Positions 17,517 through 25,484 of a stretch of 64,000 nucleotides of DNA are shown here, one piece after another. A model generated the notes under the pieces. The model did not search any database and was not told the DNA's origin. It saw nothing but the letters and a program-made list of their open reading frames with translations. Source of the stretch: Acidobacteriota bacterium (GTDB taxonomy: Bacteria; Acidobacteriota; Blastocatellia; Pyrinomonadales; Pyrinomonadaceae); NCBI GenBank assembly GCA_020199775.1, contig JAIVJZ010000003.1, positions 79,113 to 143,112 of the forward strand, read 5' to 3'. Made by a program: the position numbers and the translations under genes. How positions within the stretch are numbered: the stretch's first letter is position 1; each line of letters begins with the position of its first letter.

Positions 17517-18752
17517 TTAGTCAGCCCCGACCGCCTCGCGCGCGTCGGCGGCGCGATAGGGCGGCAGGGTCTTGCGCGCGGCCTTCTCTTTCTTCAAGCC
17601 CAGAGCCCAGTCGGCCTGCATCAGCGTGTGGATGTCGCGCGTGCCCTCGTAGATGATCGCGGCCTTGCAGTTGCGCAGGTAACGCTCGACGGGGTAGTCG
17701 TTCGAGAAGCCGTTCGCGCCGTGGACTTCAATCGCCATCGAGGCCGCCTTCTCGCTCCTGACCGTGGCCTGCCACTTGGCGAGACTCGTCTCTTTGGCGT
17801 TCGGCCTGCCCTCGTTCTTCAGGTAGCCCGCGCGCAGCCAGAGCAGATGCGACATCTGGTAGTCTGCTTCCATCTCGGCGATCTTCTGTTTGACGAGTTG
17901 GTGGTTGGCGATCTTCGTGCCGAAGGTTTCGCGCGAGTTGGCGTAGGCGATGGAGGCGTCGCGCGAGGCACGGATGATCCCCGTCGCGCCCGAGGCGACG
18001 GTGTAACGCCCCTGTTCCAACGCGAACATGGCGATCTTGAAACCCTCGCCCTCTTCGCCCACGAGGTTCTCGGCGGGCACGCGCACGTCCGTCAGGTTGA
18101 AGTAGCCGGTGTTACCCGCGCGGATGCCCATCTTGCCGTGGATCGTGCCGGAGGAGAACCCGGGCATCGAGCGTTCGACGATGAAACAACTCATGCCGGT
18201 GTGGTCGCGCTTGCGTCGCTTCTCCTCGTCCGTCCAGCAGAAGAAGAGGAAGTTGTCGGCCACGTCGCCCGCGAGGCTGATCCACATCTTCTCGCCGTTC
18301 AAGACCCACTCGTCGCCCTCGCGCTTGCCCGTAGAACGCGCGCCCACCACGTCAGACCCCGCGCCCGGTTCGGTCAGGCCGTAGGTGGCGATCTTCTCGC
18401 CCTTCGCCTGCGGCACGAGATACCTGCGCTTCTGCTCCTCTGTGCCCCACGAATAGAGCGTGAGCGAGTTCAGACCCGTGTGGACGGACATGACGACGCG
18501 CATGAAGGTGTCCACGGCTTCGAGTTCTTCGCACACGAGGCCGAGCGCGATGTAGTCGAAGCCCGCGCCGCCGTACTCTTCGGGGATGCAGACGCCGAGC
18601 AGGTTCAACTCCGCCATCTTGTCGAGGATCGAGCGGTCGAAGCGTTGTTGCTCGTCGAGCTCTTTGATGCGCGGGGCGACCTCGCGCTGCGCAAACTCGC
18701 GCACGGTGTTGCGGATGGACTTGTGATCTTCGGTCAGTTCAAAATCTATCAT
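17517..18752 (-). CDS. Acyl-CoA dehydrogenase
   Basis: Encodes 411 residues, a usual length for the family. It is a flavoenzyme for the first step of beta-oxidation, making the trans-2-enoyl-CoA and passing electrons to ETF. The order is an N-terminal helical domain, a beta domain with [19 protein letters not shown] and [17 protein letters not shown], and a C-terminal helical domain with [21 protein letters not shown]. The catalytic-base region reads [15 protein letters not shown], with Glu at the usual place. The wording is nearest to short-chain/general acyl-CoA dehydrogenases, so exact chain length is uncertain. It stands alone, without ETF or hydratase genes nearby. Confidence 0.93.
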   Translation of the reverse strand: MIDFELTEDHKSIRNTVREFAQREVAPRIKELDEQQRFDRSILDKMAELNLLGVCIPEEYGGAGFDYIALGLVCEELEAVDTFMRVVMSVHTGLNSLTLYSWGTEEQKRRYLVPQAKGEKIATYGLTEPGAGSDVVGARSTGKREGDEWVLNGEKMWISLAGDVADNFLFFCWTDEEKRRKRDHTGMSCFIVERSMPGFSSGTIHGKMGIRAGNTGYFNLTDVRVPAENLVGEEGEGFKIAMFALEQGRYTVASGATGIIRASRDASIAYANSRETFGTKIANHQLVKQKIAEMEADYQMSHLLWLRAGYLKNEGRPNAKETSLAKWQATVRSEKAASMAIEVHGANGFSNDYPVERYLRNCKAAIIYEGTRDIHTLMQADWALGLKKEKAARKTLPPYRAADAREAVGAD

Positions 18753-18968
18753 CTGTAGGTTTCCTTAAAATTGAAATCGGGTCGAGACGCGCACTCGCAC
18801 GGACGAGGTTCGGGGGCGATTCGGCGTTTGCGGTTTATTCATGACGAACGGGCGCGAGTTTAAAAGGCATCTTACACCACGGGCGGGCGCGTATAAAAGT
18901 CGGGCGGGCGGCGGCGGGCGCGTGTGCGGAGAAGGCGGCGGGTCGAGCTCGGAGCGGCGCGCTAATCT

Positions 18969-19676
18969 TCAACTGAACAGGCGTTCGTATTCCGCCCGCA
19001 CGACGTGGTAGCACTCGCACGCGGCGGCTTCCAGAGCCTCGCGATCAAGGATCAAGACATTCCCGCGGTTGTAGCGGATCAGGTTTCGCTCCTGAAGTTT
19101 GGCGGCGGCCTCGCTGACCCCTGCGCGGCGGACGCCGAGCATCACGGCGAGGTATTCGTGCGTGAGGTTGACTTCGTGCGAGCCGACGCCGTCGCTGCTC
19201 ATCAAGAGCCAGCGGGTGAGGCGGGCTTCGATGTGGTGGAGGCGGTTGCAGGCCACCGACTGCGAGCCGACGACGATGACCGTGTGGATGTAGCGGTTGA
19301 TGATTTTCTTCAACGCGCCGCCGCGTTCGTACAAGTCTTTGACAACCGACGCTTTGACGCGGACGGCCTCGCCGGGGATTTGCACGAAGGTCGGCATCGT
19401 GGTCTCCGAGGCGTCGAGCATGACGGGCGCGCCCGACATCCCTTCGCGCCCGATGGAGCCGGATTCGATGATCGCGCCGTCTTCCATCGTCGTCACCATC
19501 GAGAGCAGGCAGTTGAGCGGGAAATAGATGTCTTTGATCGGCACGTGCGGCTCGATGATCCGGTCGCCGTGCGAGAGCGGCACCCGCTCCATGTGCGGGC
19601 GCAGGAGTTCCAGTTCGTCGCCTGACAGGTGCGCCAGCAGGCGGTTGGCGGTTGGGGCGCGGCTGTGTTGAGTCAT
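18969..19676 (-). CDS. Crp/Fnr-family transcriptional regulator
   Basis: Encodes 235 residues. A cyclic-nucleotide-binding-like beta-roll fills residues ~15-120 (LSHGDRIIEPHVPIKDIYFPL). A long dimerisation helix follows, and then a winged helix with the recognition region EYLAVMLGVRRAGVSEAAAKLQE at about residues 175-197. The four cysteines of an Fnr iron-sulfur cluster are not present in the right pattern, and the phosphate-binding residues for cAMP are not clearly conserved, so the signal is unknown. The wording (SIGREGMSG, YFP-L-N-C-L-L-S) is typical of Crp/Fnr proteins common in soil bacteria. A receiver-like gene lies just upstream. Confidence 0.88.
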   Translation of the reverse strand: MTQHSRAPTANRLLAHLSGDELELLRPHMERVPLSHGDRIIEPHVPIKDIYFPLNCLLSMVTTMEDGAIIESGSIGREGMSGAPVMLDASETTMPTFVQIPGEAVRVKASVVKDLYERGGALKKIINRYIHTVIVVGSQSVACNRLHHIEARLTRWLLMSSDGVGSHEVNLTHEYLAVMLGVRRAGVSEAAAKLQERNLIRYNRGNVLILDREALEAAACECYHVVRAEYERLFS

Positions 19677-19767
19677 CGGTTATTCCCTTGTCGAGCTACG
19701 AGGCAAGAGGTCGAACGTGAATGCGCGCGGAATAGACGCGCGACCGGCTGACGTGCGCGTCGCACGT

Positions 19768-20178
19768 CTATTCGCCGCCGGTCTTCGACGTGAGACGGCG
19801 GAGAAGATTCTTCAACTGGTAAGGGTCTTCGAGATACGTCACCCAGTCGTTGTCGCCTACTTTCACGTCCTTACCTTCCAACTCCACGCCGTACTTTTCG
19901 GCGATGACGACGAGCGGCGTGTGCCCGTCATACTTCGCATATGTTCGGAGACGACGCCCGATTTGCAAAACTTCGTCGGTCGTCTTGCCGACCAGATTAA
20001 TCAGCAGCAGATCGGCCTGAACGACGCCGTCGCCGAGTCGTTCCTGCGCGTCCTCTTCGTCCAACGCCAGCAAGACACGATAGCCGTAATTTTTCAGATT
20101 CCCCTTCAAGATGGGGCGCGTCTCGTCGTCCTCTTCGACGAGAAAAATGGTCGGCTGATTCCCCTGATCGTCACTCAT
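19768..20178 (-). CDS. Degenerate response-regulator receiver protein (stand-alone)
   Basis: Encodes 136 residues forming one receiver fold with no output domain. The acidic cluster at the N-terminus is kept (LVEEDDETR, residues 13-21). The phospho-acceptor Asp is replaced by Asn61 in LLLINLVGK, and the usual invariant Lys before Pro near the end is missing (VTYLEDPYQL). Phosphorylation by a histidine kinase is therefore unlikely, and it may act as a permanently folded binding module. It follows the CCA-adding gene and precedes the Crp/Fnr gene on the same strand. Confidence 0.8.
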   Translation of the reverse strand: MSDDQGNQPTIFLVEEDDETRPILKGNLKNYGYRVLLALDEEDAQERLGDGVVQADLLLINLVGKTTDEVLQIGRRLRTYAKYDGHTPLVVIAEKYGVELEGKDVKVGDNDWVTYLEDPYQLKNLLRRLTSKTGGE

Positions 20179-20191
20179 CCACGGTGCCTCC

Positions 20192-20392
20192 TTATGATAA
20201 ACGGAAATAATGCCATATTGAAGGTCGCCGGTATGTCCGGTTTAGGACAGACGCCGCCCCGTCAAATACAGCCACGGCCACATCGCCCTCTTTGACCGCG
20301 AAAAACCGGAAGCCGATTCGTGCGAACGTTGCGCGATTGTGAAAAATGGACTTCATCGTCCGCACGCGTAGACGCTCCACGGCGCGACTCAT
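20192..20392 (-). CDS. Possible small basic protein overlapping the cca stop
   Basis: A 66-codon frame whose ATG overlaps the cca stop as ATGA and which ends 13 bases before the receiver gene. The product is basic (starts MSRAVERLRVRTMKS) with no recognised domain. The coupling geometry favours translation, but the codon pattern is only weakly gene-like, so it may be a chance frame. Confidence 0.25.
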   Translation of the reverse strand: MSRAVERLRVRTMKSIFHNRATFARIGFRFFAVKEGDVAVAVFDGAASVLNRTYRRPSIWHYFRLS

Positions 20393-21792
20393 ACCGCCCC
20401 GCCCTTTGTCCCAACCAACTCCGCGGCCGCCGCTTGCGCCTCTTCGAGTGTGCGCACGCGGCCGTCCAGTTGCATCTCGTAGACGGCGCGCGTGATTTCG
20501 CCGATGCGCGGCGAGGGCGCGAGCCCCATCGCCAGCAGATGCCGCCCCAACAGCAGGGGCGCGGGCGGGCGCGTCTCCACCGCCAACTCGCGCGCCCGCG
20601 CGATGAACCACTCCTGCGGCACGGCGTCGAACCAACGCTCGCGCGGAACCCAGGGGGCGTTGCGCCCGAGCGTGTCGGCACGCGCCACGCGGTACAGCAG
20701 GTCGAGTTCGCAACGGCGCGCGAGGCGGCGGAACGCGCCCTCCGAAACTTCCTCGCGCTTGAGGTAAAACTCGCCCGGCTTCAAATGCGCCCGCACGAGT
20801 TCGACCACCTGCGCGCGCACGTCGTAACCGTCGAGCGTGTGGATTTTCAGACGTTCCAGAAACGCTACGGTCGGCGCGACGCCCGCCTCGTCGTGCCCGC
20901 GCGAGCGCGTGCGACCTTCGACAAAGGCGGTCGTCGCGGGCTTGCCGAAGTCGTGACACAGCGCGGCCAGCATCACCGTCATCGCCTTCGCGTAAGGCAG
21001 GTCGTCAATCAACTCGCGCGCGCGGTCGAGGGTGAGCCATGTGTGCACGTCAACGTCTCCTTCCGGGTGCCAGTCGTATTCCTGCGGCACGCCGGAGAGG
21101 GCTTGAATTTCGGGGAAGAGTTGCGGCGTGGCGTTCAACTTCGCGAGCCACCGGAATCCGACCGAAGGCCGCGTCGCGCCGAGGAGCAACTTTTCCAACT
21201 CGCCCCAGACGCGCTCGGCGGGCAAGTCCGACAGGTCAATCGCGCGGCACAACTCGACCGTCTCCGGCTCGATGTCAAACTCGAAACGCGCCGCCAGTTG
21301 CGCCGCGCGCAGCACGCGCAGGGAGTCTTCGGCGAACGTCTCGTGCGAGACGGCGCGCAAGAGTCGGCGTTCGAGATCGGCGCGGCCTTCGTAGGGATCG
21401 AGCACCTCGCCCGTGAGCGGGTCTTGGAGGATGGCGTTGATGCGGAAGTCGCGTCGGCGCGCGGCCTCGGCCACGGTCATGTGCGGGTCGCCTTCGATGA
21501 CGAAACCGCGATGGCCGCGCCCCTGCTTGCGCTCGCGGCGCGGGAGCGACACGTCCAAGTCGTGGCCGAGTTTGTAGACCGTGAACGCCTCGCCGACGGC
21601 GTCCACGCGGCCGAACTGTTCCAGCAGCGCGCGCAGAAGCGCGGGTTCGACGCCGTAGACTTCCACGTCCCAATCCTTCGGCTCGCGCCCCGCGAGCGCG
21701 TCGCGCACGCAACCGCCGACGAGCAGCGCTCGGCCTCCCGCCTCACGGACGGCAGCCGCCAGCGCGCGAATTTTAGAAGGAACTTTACGCAT
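20389..21792 (-). CDS. cca: CCA-adding enzyme / poly(A) polymerase family tRNA nucleotidyltransferase with HD domain
   Basis: Encodes 467 residues from the ATG at 21792 (a TTG nine codons upstream is the alternative). It builds or repairs the 3' CCA end of tRNA. The class II nucleotidyltransferase head shows LLVGGCVRDALAG and the catalytic acids in DWDVEVYG. RRRDFRINAI and the DPYEGRADLERRLLR stretch follow, typical of CCA enzymes. A C-terminal HD phosphohydrolase domain is marked by ALCHDFGKP. Enzymes of this size with HD domains exist in many bacteria and may also trim cyclic phosphates, though I only infer that. Palindrome P7 lies upstream. Confidence 0.92.
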   Translation of the reverse strand: MRKVPSKIRALAAAVREAGGRALLVGGCVRDALAGREPKDWDVEVYGVEPALLRALLEQFGRVDAVGEAFTVYKLGHDLDVSLPRRERKQGRGHRGFVIEGDPHMTVAEAARRRDFRINAILQDPLTGEVLDPYEGRADLERRLLRAVSHETFAEDSLRVLRAAQLAARFEFDIEPETVELCRAIDLSDLPAERVWGELEKLLLGATRPSVGFRWLAKLNATPQLFPEIQALSGVPQEYDWHPEGDVDVHTWLTLDRARELIDDLPYAKAMTVMLAALCHDFGKPATTAFVEGRTRSRGHDEAGVAPTVAFLERLKIHTLDGYDVRAQVVELVRAHLKPGEFYLKREEVSEGAFRRLARRCELDLLYRVARADTLGRNAPWVPRERWFDAVPQEWFIARARELAVETRPPAPLLLGRHLLAMGLAPSPRIGEITRAVYEMQLDGRVRTLEEAQAAAAELVGTKGGAV

Positions 21793-21834
21793 CGAGTGAA
21801 AGGCGTCGCGCGTCTGCAAAACTACTTCTGTCTT

Positions 21835-21896
21835 CCTTTGCGACTTTGCGCCTTTGCGAGAAATTTATCTCACGCAAAGGCGCAAAGTCGCAAAGG
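21835..21896. repeat. Palindrome P7 with 8-base units
   Basis: The left arm 21835-21861 is CTTTGCGA, CTTTGCGC, CTTTGCGA in tandem. The right arm 21868-21896 is its complement with a two-base insertion. Unlike most other copies the period is 8 and the units contain no stop codon. It lies between the stop at 21916 and the cca start. Confidence 0.9.
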
Positions 21897-21915
21897 AAAG
21901 CGAAAAGGTAGAAGG

Positions 21916-22374
21916 TCAGCTTTCGGGCTGTGGGTTAACGGGCGCGCCGACTTCATCATCATCGTCGTCATCATCCTCGTCAAAGTCGTCTGCGCCAAAC
22001 TCGTCGCCGGTTTCGTCATCGTCCTCGTCGCCGACGATGACTTGCAGGCCGCGCGTGGAGGGCAGGCAACTGATTACCTGCGCGCGTTCGATGCGTGAGA
22101 GGTTGCCGCCGTTGGCGTGCCAGAGTTTGACCCAGAAGGTGCGCGTCCGTGTGTGAATGGCGAAGGTCGAGCCGTCGAGCATGACGGGGACAAGTTCGGC
22201 GATTGTGCCCGCGCGCAAAGTTTCCAGCAGTTCGGGGATGAACGGCCGCACGTTGTCGAACTGCACGACGAGCGCGCCCTCTTCGACTTCGGCGGGCGGC
22301 AACTCGACCGGCCCGTCCGCTTCCAACAGCAGCCGCGCGTCCGTGCGCTGATTGTTTAGTTTCCTGATAGCCAT
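21916..22374 (-). CDS. Protein of unknown function with acidic C-terminal tail
   Basis: Encodes 152 residues. The first ~110 form a compact mixed domain (ARLLLEADGPVELPPAEVEE, VPVMLDGSTFAIHTRTRTFWVKLWHANGG), which I do not recognise. The last ~40 are extremely acidic, with a run of Asp/Glu (DEDDDDDDDE near residue 135). A tail like this suggests binding to basic proteins or nucleic-acid mimicry, but that is speculation. It sits between glyQS and cca with palindromes P4 and P7 on either side, so it may be part of a translation-related transcription unit. Confidence 0.65.
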   Translation of the reverse strand: MAIRKLNNQRTDARLLLEADGPVELPPAEVEEGALVVQFDNVRPFIPELLETLRAGTIAELVPVMLDGSTFAIHTRTRTFWVKLWHANGGNLSRIERAQVISCLPSTRGLQVIVGDEDDDETGDEFGADDFDEDDDDDDDEVGAPVNPQPES

Positions 22375-22380
22375 ATTTCA

Positions 22381-22434
22381 TGAATCGTAAATCGTAAATA
22401 GAAAGACCTGCTTTCATCTATTTATGATTCACTA
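22381..22434. repeat. Heptamer palindrome P4
   Basis: The left arm 22381-22402 has TGAATCG, TAAATCG and TAAATAG units. The right arm 22417-22431 is the complement but one heptamer shorter, with GAAAG and CTTTC closing the loop. The right end touches the glyQS stop codon (22432-22434). Confidence 0.9.
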
Positions 22435-23862
22435 CCTGCTAAGCAGACGTGTCTGCAAGTGCTGTTGCAGGTCTGAGACTTTGACGCGTTCCTGCTCCCA
22501 CGTGTCGCGGTCGCGCACGGTGACGGCCTCGTCTTCGAGCGACTGGTGATCCACGGTGACGCAGAAGGGCGTGCCGATCTCGTCCTGCCGCGCGTAGAGT
22601 TTGCCGATGCCGCCCGTGTCGTCGTAGACGGCGCGCACGACGGGCTGCATGCTGCGCTTGATGGCCTTCGCCATGCCGACGATCTCCGGCTTGTTTTTGG
22701 CGAGCGGCAGGATCGCCACTTTGACGGGGGCGAGTTCGGGATGAAGTTTCAGGACGACGCGCATCTCGCCTTTCTCCGTCGTGCGCTCGGAATAGGCGTC
22801 CATCAGGAACGCGAGGACGGAGCGGTTGACGCCCGCCGCCGGTTCGATGACGTAAGGGTAGTAACGCTCCTTGCGTGCCTCGTCGAAATAAGAGAGGTCT
22901 TCGGTCGAGTCGGGGTTGACGCGTTTGCCTTCCGCATCCAGAGGGTTCTTTGAATGCGCGCGCAGGTCGAAGTCCGTGCGGTTGGCGATGCCCATCAGTT
23001 CATCCCAGTGCTTCTCTTCGTCGGTACGCTCGGGGAAGAAGCGATAGTGGATGTCCACGGTGCGCTTGGCGTAGTGCGCGAGTTCCTCCTTGGGCTGCTC
23101 GTAGAGGCGCAGGTTGTCGCGGCTGAGTCCGAGCGACGCGTACCAGTTGTAACAGTTGTCGATCCACTCCTGATGCGCCGTCTCGTCTTCGCCGGGGCGC
23201 ACAAAGTATTCCATCTCCATCTGCTCGAACTCGCGAGTGCGGAAGATGAAGTTGCCGGGCGTCACTTCGTTGCGGAACGATTTCCCGATCTGCGCGATGC
23301 CGAACGGCACTTTACGCCGCATCGTCTGCTGCACGAGATGAAAATTGATGAAGATGCCCTGCGCCGTCTCAGGACGCAGGTAGGCGAGCGCGGCCGGGTC
23401 GTCTTCCGCCGACGCCGCGCCGAGTTGCGTGCGAAACATGAGATTGAAGGGGCGCGGTTCGGTCAGATTAGTCGAGCCGCAGTTAGGGCACTTGACCGCC
23501 TTGTCGCGAATCAACGTCGTGATGTCGCCGCCTTCCGCCGCCTGTGGGATGTCGAGTTTGTCGGCGCGTAGACGTGCGTTGCACTCGCGGCAATCGACGA
23601 GCGGGTCGCTGAACGTGTCCTCGTGCCCCGAATATTTCCAGACAGAGCGATTGAGGATGATCGAGGAATCGAGCCCCTCCATATCGTCGCGCTCGTAGAC
23701 CATCCAACGCCACCACGCGCGCTTGACGTTGTTGCAGAGTTCGACGCCGAGCGGGCCGTAGTCCCACGCGCTCCCCAGACCGCCGTAAATCTCCGACGAG
23801 GGGAAGACGAAGCCGCGCCGCTTCGCCAGACTGACTATCGTTTCGATGTTCGGTGCAGACAA
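22432..23862 (-). CDS. glyQS: Glycyl-tRNA synthetase, dimeric alpha2 type
   Basis: Encodes 476 residues, the eukaryote/archaea-like alpha2 glycyl-tRNA synthetase that charges tRNA-Gly. It is class II: the N-terminus AKRRGFVFPSSEIYGG and AWDYGPLGVELCNNVKRAWW are diagnostic. A Cys4-type insert is seen (DCRECNARL and CPNCGSTNLTEPRPFNLMF). Motif 2 is SFRNEVTPGNFIFRTREFEQMEMEY in two halves, and the C-terminal anticodon-binding domain begins near KVAILPLAKNKPEI. The start is a TTG at 23862, preceded by a strong GGAGGTC ribosome site six bases away; no ATG is as well placed. Confidence 0.96.
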   Translation of the reverse strand: MSAPNIETIVSLAKRRGFVFPSSEIYGGLGSAWDYGPLGVELCNNVKRAWWRWMVYERDDMEGLDSSIILNRSVWKYSGHEDTFSDPLVDCRECNARLRADKLDIPQAAEGGDITTLIRDKAVKCPNCGSTNLTEPRPFNLMFRTQLGAASAEDDPAALAYLRPETAQGIFINFHLVQQTMRRKVPFGIAQIGKSFRNEVTPGNFIFRTREFEQMEMEYFVRPGEDETAHQEWIDNCYNWYASLGLSRDNLRLYEQPKEELAHYAKRTVDIHYRFFPERTDEEKHWDELMGIANRTDFDLRAHSKNPLDAEGKRVNPDSTEDLSYFDEARKERYYPYVIEPAAGVNRSVLAFLMDAYSERTTEKGEMRVVLKLHPELAPVKVAILPLAKNKPEIVGMAKAIKRSMQPVVRAVYDDTGGIGKLYARQDEIGTPFCVTVDHQSLEDEAVTVRDRDTWEQERVKVSDLQQHLQTRLLSR

Positions 23863-23872
23863 TTATTGACCT

Positions 23873-23952
23873 CCGTAAATCGTGAATCGTAAATCGTGAA
23901 TAGAAGTAAATCGGGTTTTCTCTATTCACGATTTACGATTCACGATTTACGG
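23873..23952. repeat. Heptamer palindrome P5
   Basis: The arms 23873-23904 and 23921-23952 are perfect 32-base inverted copies made of TAAATCG and TGAATCG units alternating. It lies directly upstream of the glyQS ribosome site, whose GGAGG overlaps the arm end. This is the longest perfect copy in the window. Confidence 0.95.
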
Positions 23953-24002
23953 CCTTTCGCGATTTACGACGCATGTTAGCAGCCGCGCCCCGCAAATGAA
24001 AA

Positions 24003-24050
24003 GAAGAGAGAAACGCGCTCGTCGCTTTCGGCGGCGCGTCCCTCTCTTCC
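24003..24050 (-). terminator. Probable intrinsic terminator of the small membrane protein gene
   Basis: On the minus strand AAGAGAG..ACGCGC pairs with GCGCGT..CTCTCTT, followed by a T-rich run (CTTTTC). It lies about 65 bases past the stop at 24115. Confidence 0.6.
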
Positions 24051-24114
24051 GCGAATGAGACTGTCTGAAAACTTCTCTAACGTTATACTTGGCGTTACCT
24101 GGCGTTACTGGCCG

Positions 24115-24288
24115 CTACTTGCTGGCCGGTGCGCTCGGCGTGCCGACGTTCACGTCAACTTTCGTCGTCTTGCCGCCGCCGAAGAGCCGCCCGCCGAAGA
24201 GCACGAGCGCGAGCACGATCACGATTATGAAAATCACCAAAACGGCCACCACGCCGGTGCTGCCGCTGCCGCCATCACCATCACCCAT
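24115..24288 (-). CDS. Small single-span membrane protein
   Basis: Encodes 57 residues from the ATG at 24288, which has GGAGG nine bases upstream. The product is a Gly/Asp/Ser-rich N-terminus, one strong membrane helix ([19 protein letters not shown]) and a short Lys/Thr/Val tail ([20 protein letters not shown]). No family is recognised. Imperfect direct repeats of a GTAACG-bearing unit follow the stop (24080-24120). Confidence 0.6.
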   Translation of the reverse strand: MGDGDGGSGSTGVVAVLVIFIIVIVLALVLFGGRLFGGGKTTKVDVNVGTPSAPASK

Positions 24289-24393
24289 AAAATGATCCTC
24301 CTTCAGAGTTCTCTCTGGTTTATCAAAGACGTTGAAATGCACTGTTGTCTGACGGGGGAAACTCGCAGGCTCTAGTTATCACACAACTTTTGA

Positions 24394-24474
24394 AGTGACA
24401 AGCAACAAGTGACGGGTGACGGGTCAAAACAACTTTGCTTCTGACCTGTCACCCGTCACTCGTTACCTGTCGCC
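24394..24474. repeat. Heptamer palindrome P6
   Basis: The left arm carries AGTGACG and GGTGACG units. The right arm reads as complementary heptamers (TCACCCG, TCACTCG, TTACCTG). About 26 of 33 positions pair, around a loop with AACAACTTTGCTTC. It sits a few bases past the stop of the PEGA-protein gene. Confidence 0.85.
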
Positions 24475-24478
24475 AACT

Positions 24479-25480
24479 TTACCGTGGCCTGGCTTGCGGG
24501 GGCGTCGCGCCCTGCGGGACAAGCCACAGTTCGAACGAATCGACCTCGCGCGTGCCGCCGTTGACGACCACCACGCGGCTCGCGTCAATGTTGCGCGTGT
24601 TGACGAGATACTGGCGGCTGCGTTCGCCGAGTTGAGTGGCGCGATTGGCGCGGCTGCGCCGTCCGCTGTAGACGATGATGTAGCCTTGAGAACCGGGCTC
24701 GCCCTGCAAAGCCACCGCGAAGTTGTCGAGGTTGGCCTTGTCTTCGTTGAAGGAGATGACCGGGAACTCGGCGAAACTCTTCGGCGCGACGGGCGGCAAC
24801 GCGGCGGGCGTAACGCCGGTCATGGCCTGAGCGCGCTGGCGGCACGACTGGTCGCCCGAGCCGTCGTCCACGACGAGGATGGCCGTGACGCGCTGGCTGC
24901 CGATGCCGGTCGTGTCCACTGTAATGGTGGGCGTGCCCGCGCCGCTGACGATGCGCGCGCTCGGCGGGCTGATCGTCCACGTGTAATTGAGGCCGGACTG
25001 CCCTGCGTAGTTCACGTCGGAACTGAAAGTGATAATGTCGCCCTCGCGCACGCTCGCCGGGGCGGAGATGTTGACCGGGTACGGGCAAGGCGATTTGACG
25101 ATGGCCGGGCGTTCGATGCTGATCGTCTTCGGTCGCCAGTTGAGCGTGATGCACTGCTTCTTGTTGGCGGCGATGTCGAAATCGCGCACCCAGCGCGTGT
25201 TGTTCGGGAATTGGATTTCAACCGTGTGCCGCCCGGGTTCGAGTTCGTACAACTGAACGGTCGGGCTCGTCGTGCCGACCGCGCGCCCGTCAATCAGGAG
25301 CGGGTAGCCGGCGGGCGTGGTCGAAACTTCAATGCGCCCGTTTTGCGTCGCCCGCCCGTTCTGCGCGTAGACGCTCGCGCCCGACAGGCTGGCCGAGACG
25401 AGCATGAGGGCACATGCGAGTAAAGGTAATTTGAAGCGGGTGGGGACGGCGGCGTTGATCGACGCTATGTGTCTCGACAT
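24479..25480 (-). CDS. Secreted PEGA-domain protein with OmpA-like C-terminal region
   Basis: Encodes 333 residues. A signal peptide (PLLACALMLVSASLSGASVYAQ) is followed by a PEGA domain (residues ~48-110: GRIEVSTTPAGYPLLIDGRAVG, read in two parts). Next comes an Ig/PKD-like beta domain (residues ~130-200) with VREGDIITFSSDVNYAG, and then an OmpA-like module (ISFNEDKANLDNFAVAL to GIDASR-like NIDASRVVVVNGGTREVDSFELWLVP). OmpA-like modules bind peptidoglycan, so the protein probably ties an outer structure to the wall. It starts four bases after the PEP-CTERM gene's stop, so the two are almost certainly co-expressed. Confidence 0.78.
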   Translation of the reverse strand: MSRHIASINAAVPTRFKLPLLACALMLVSASLSGASVYAQNGRATQNGRIEVSTTPAGYPLLIDGRAVGTTSPTVQLYELEPGRHTVEIQFPNNTRWVRDFDIAANKKQCITLNWRPKTISIERPAIVKSPCPYPVNISAPASVREGDIITFSSDVNYAGQSGLNYTWTISPPSARIVSGAGTPTITVDTTGIGSQRVTAILVVDDGSGDQSCRQRAQAMTGVTPAALPPVAPKSFAEFPVISFNEDKANLDNFAVALQGEPGSQGYIIVYSGRRSRANRATQLGERSRQYLVNTRNIDASRVVVVNGGTREVDSFELWLVPQGATPPQARPR

Positions 25481-25484
25481 GACC

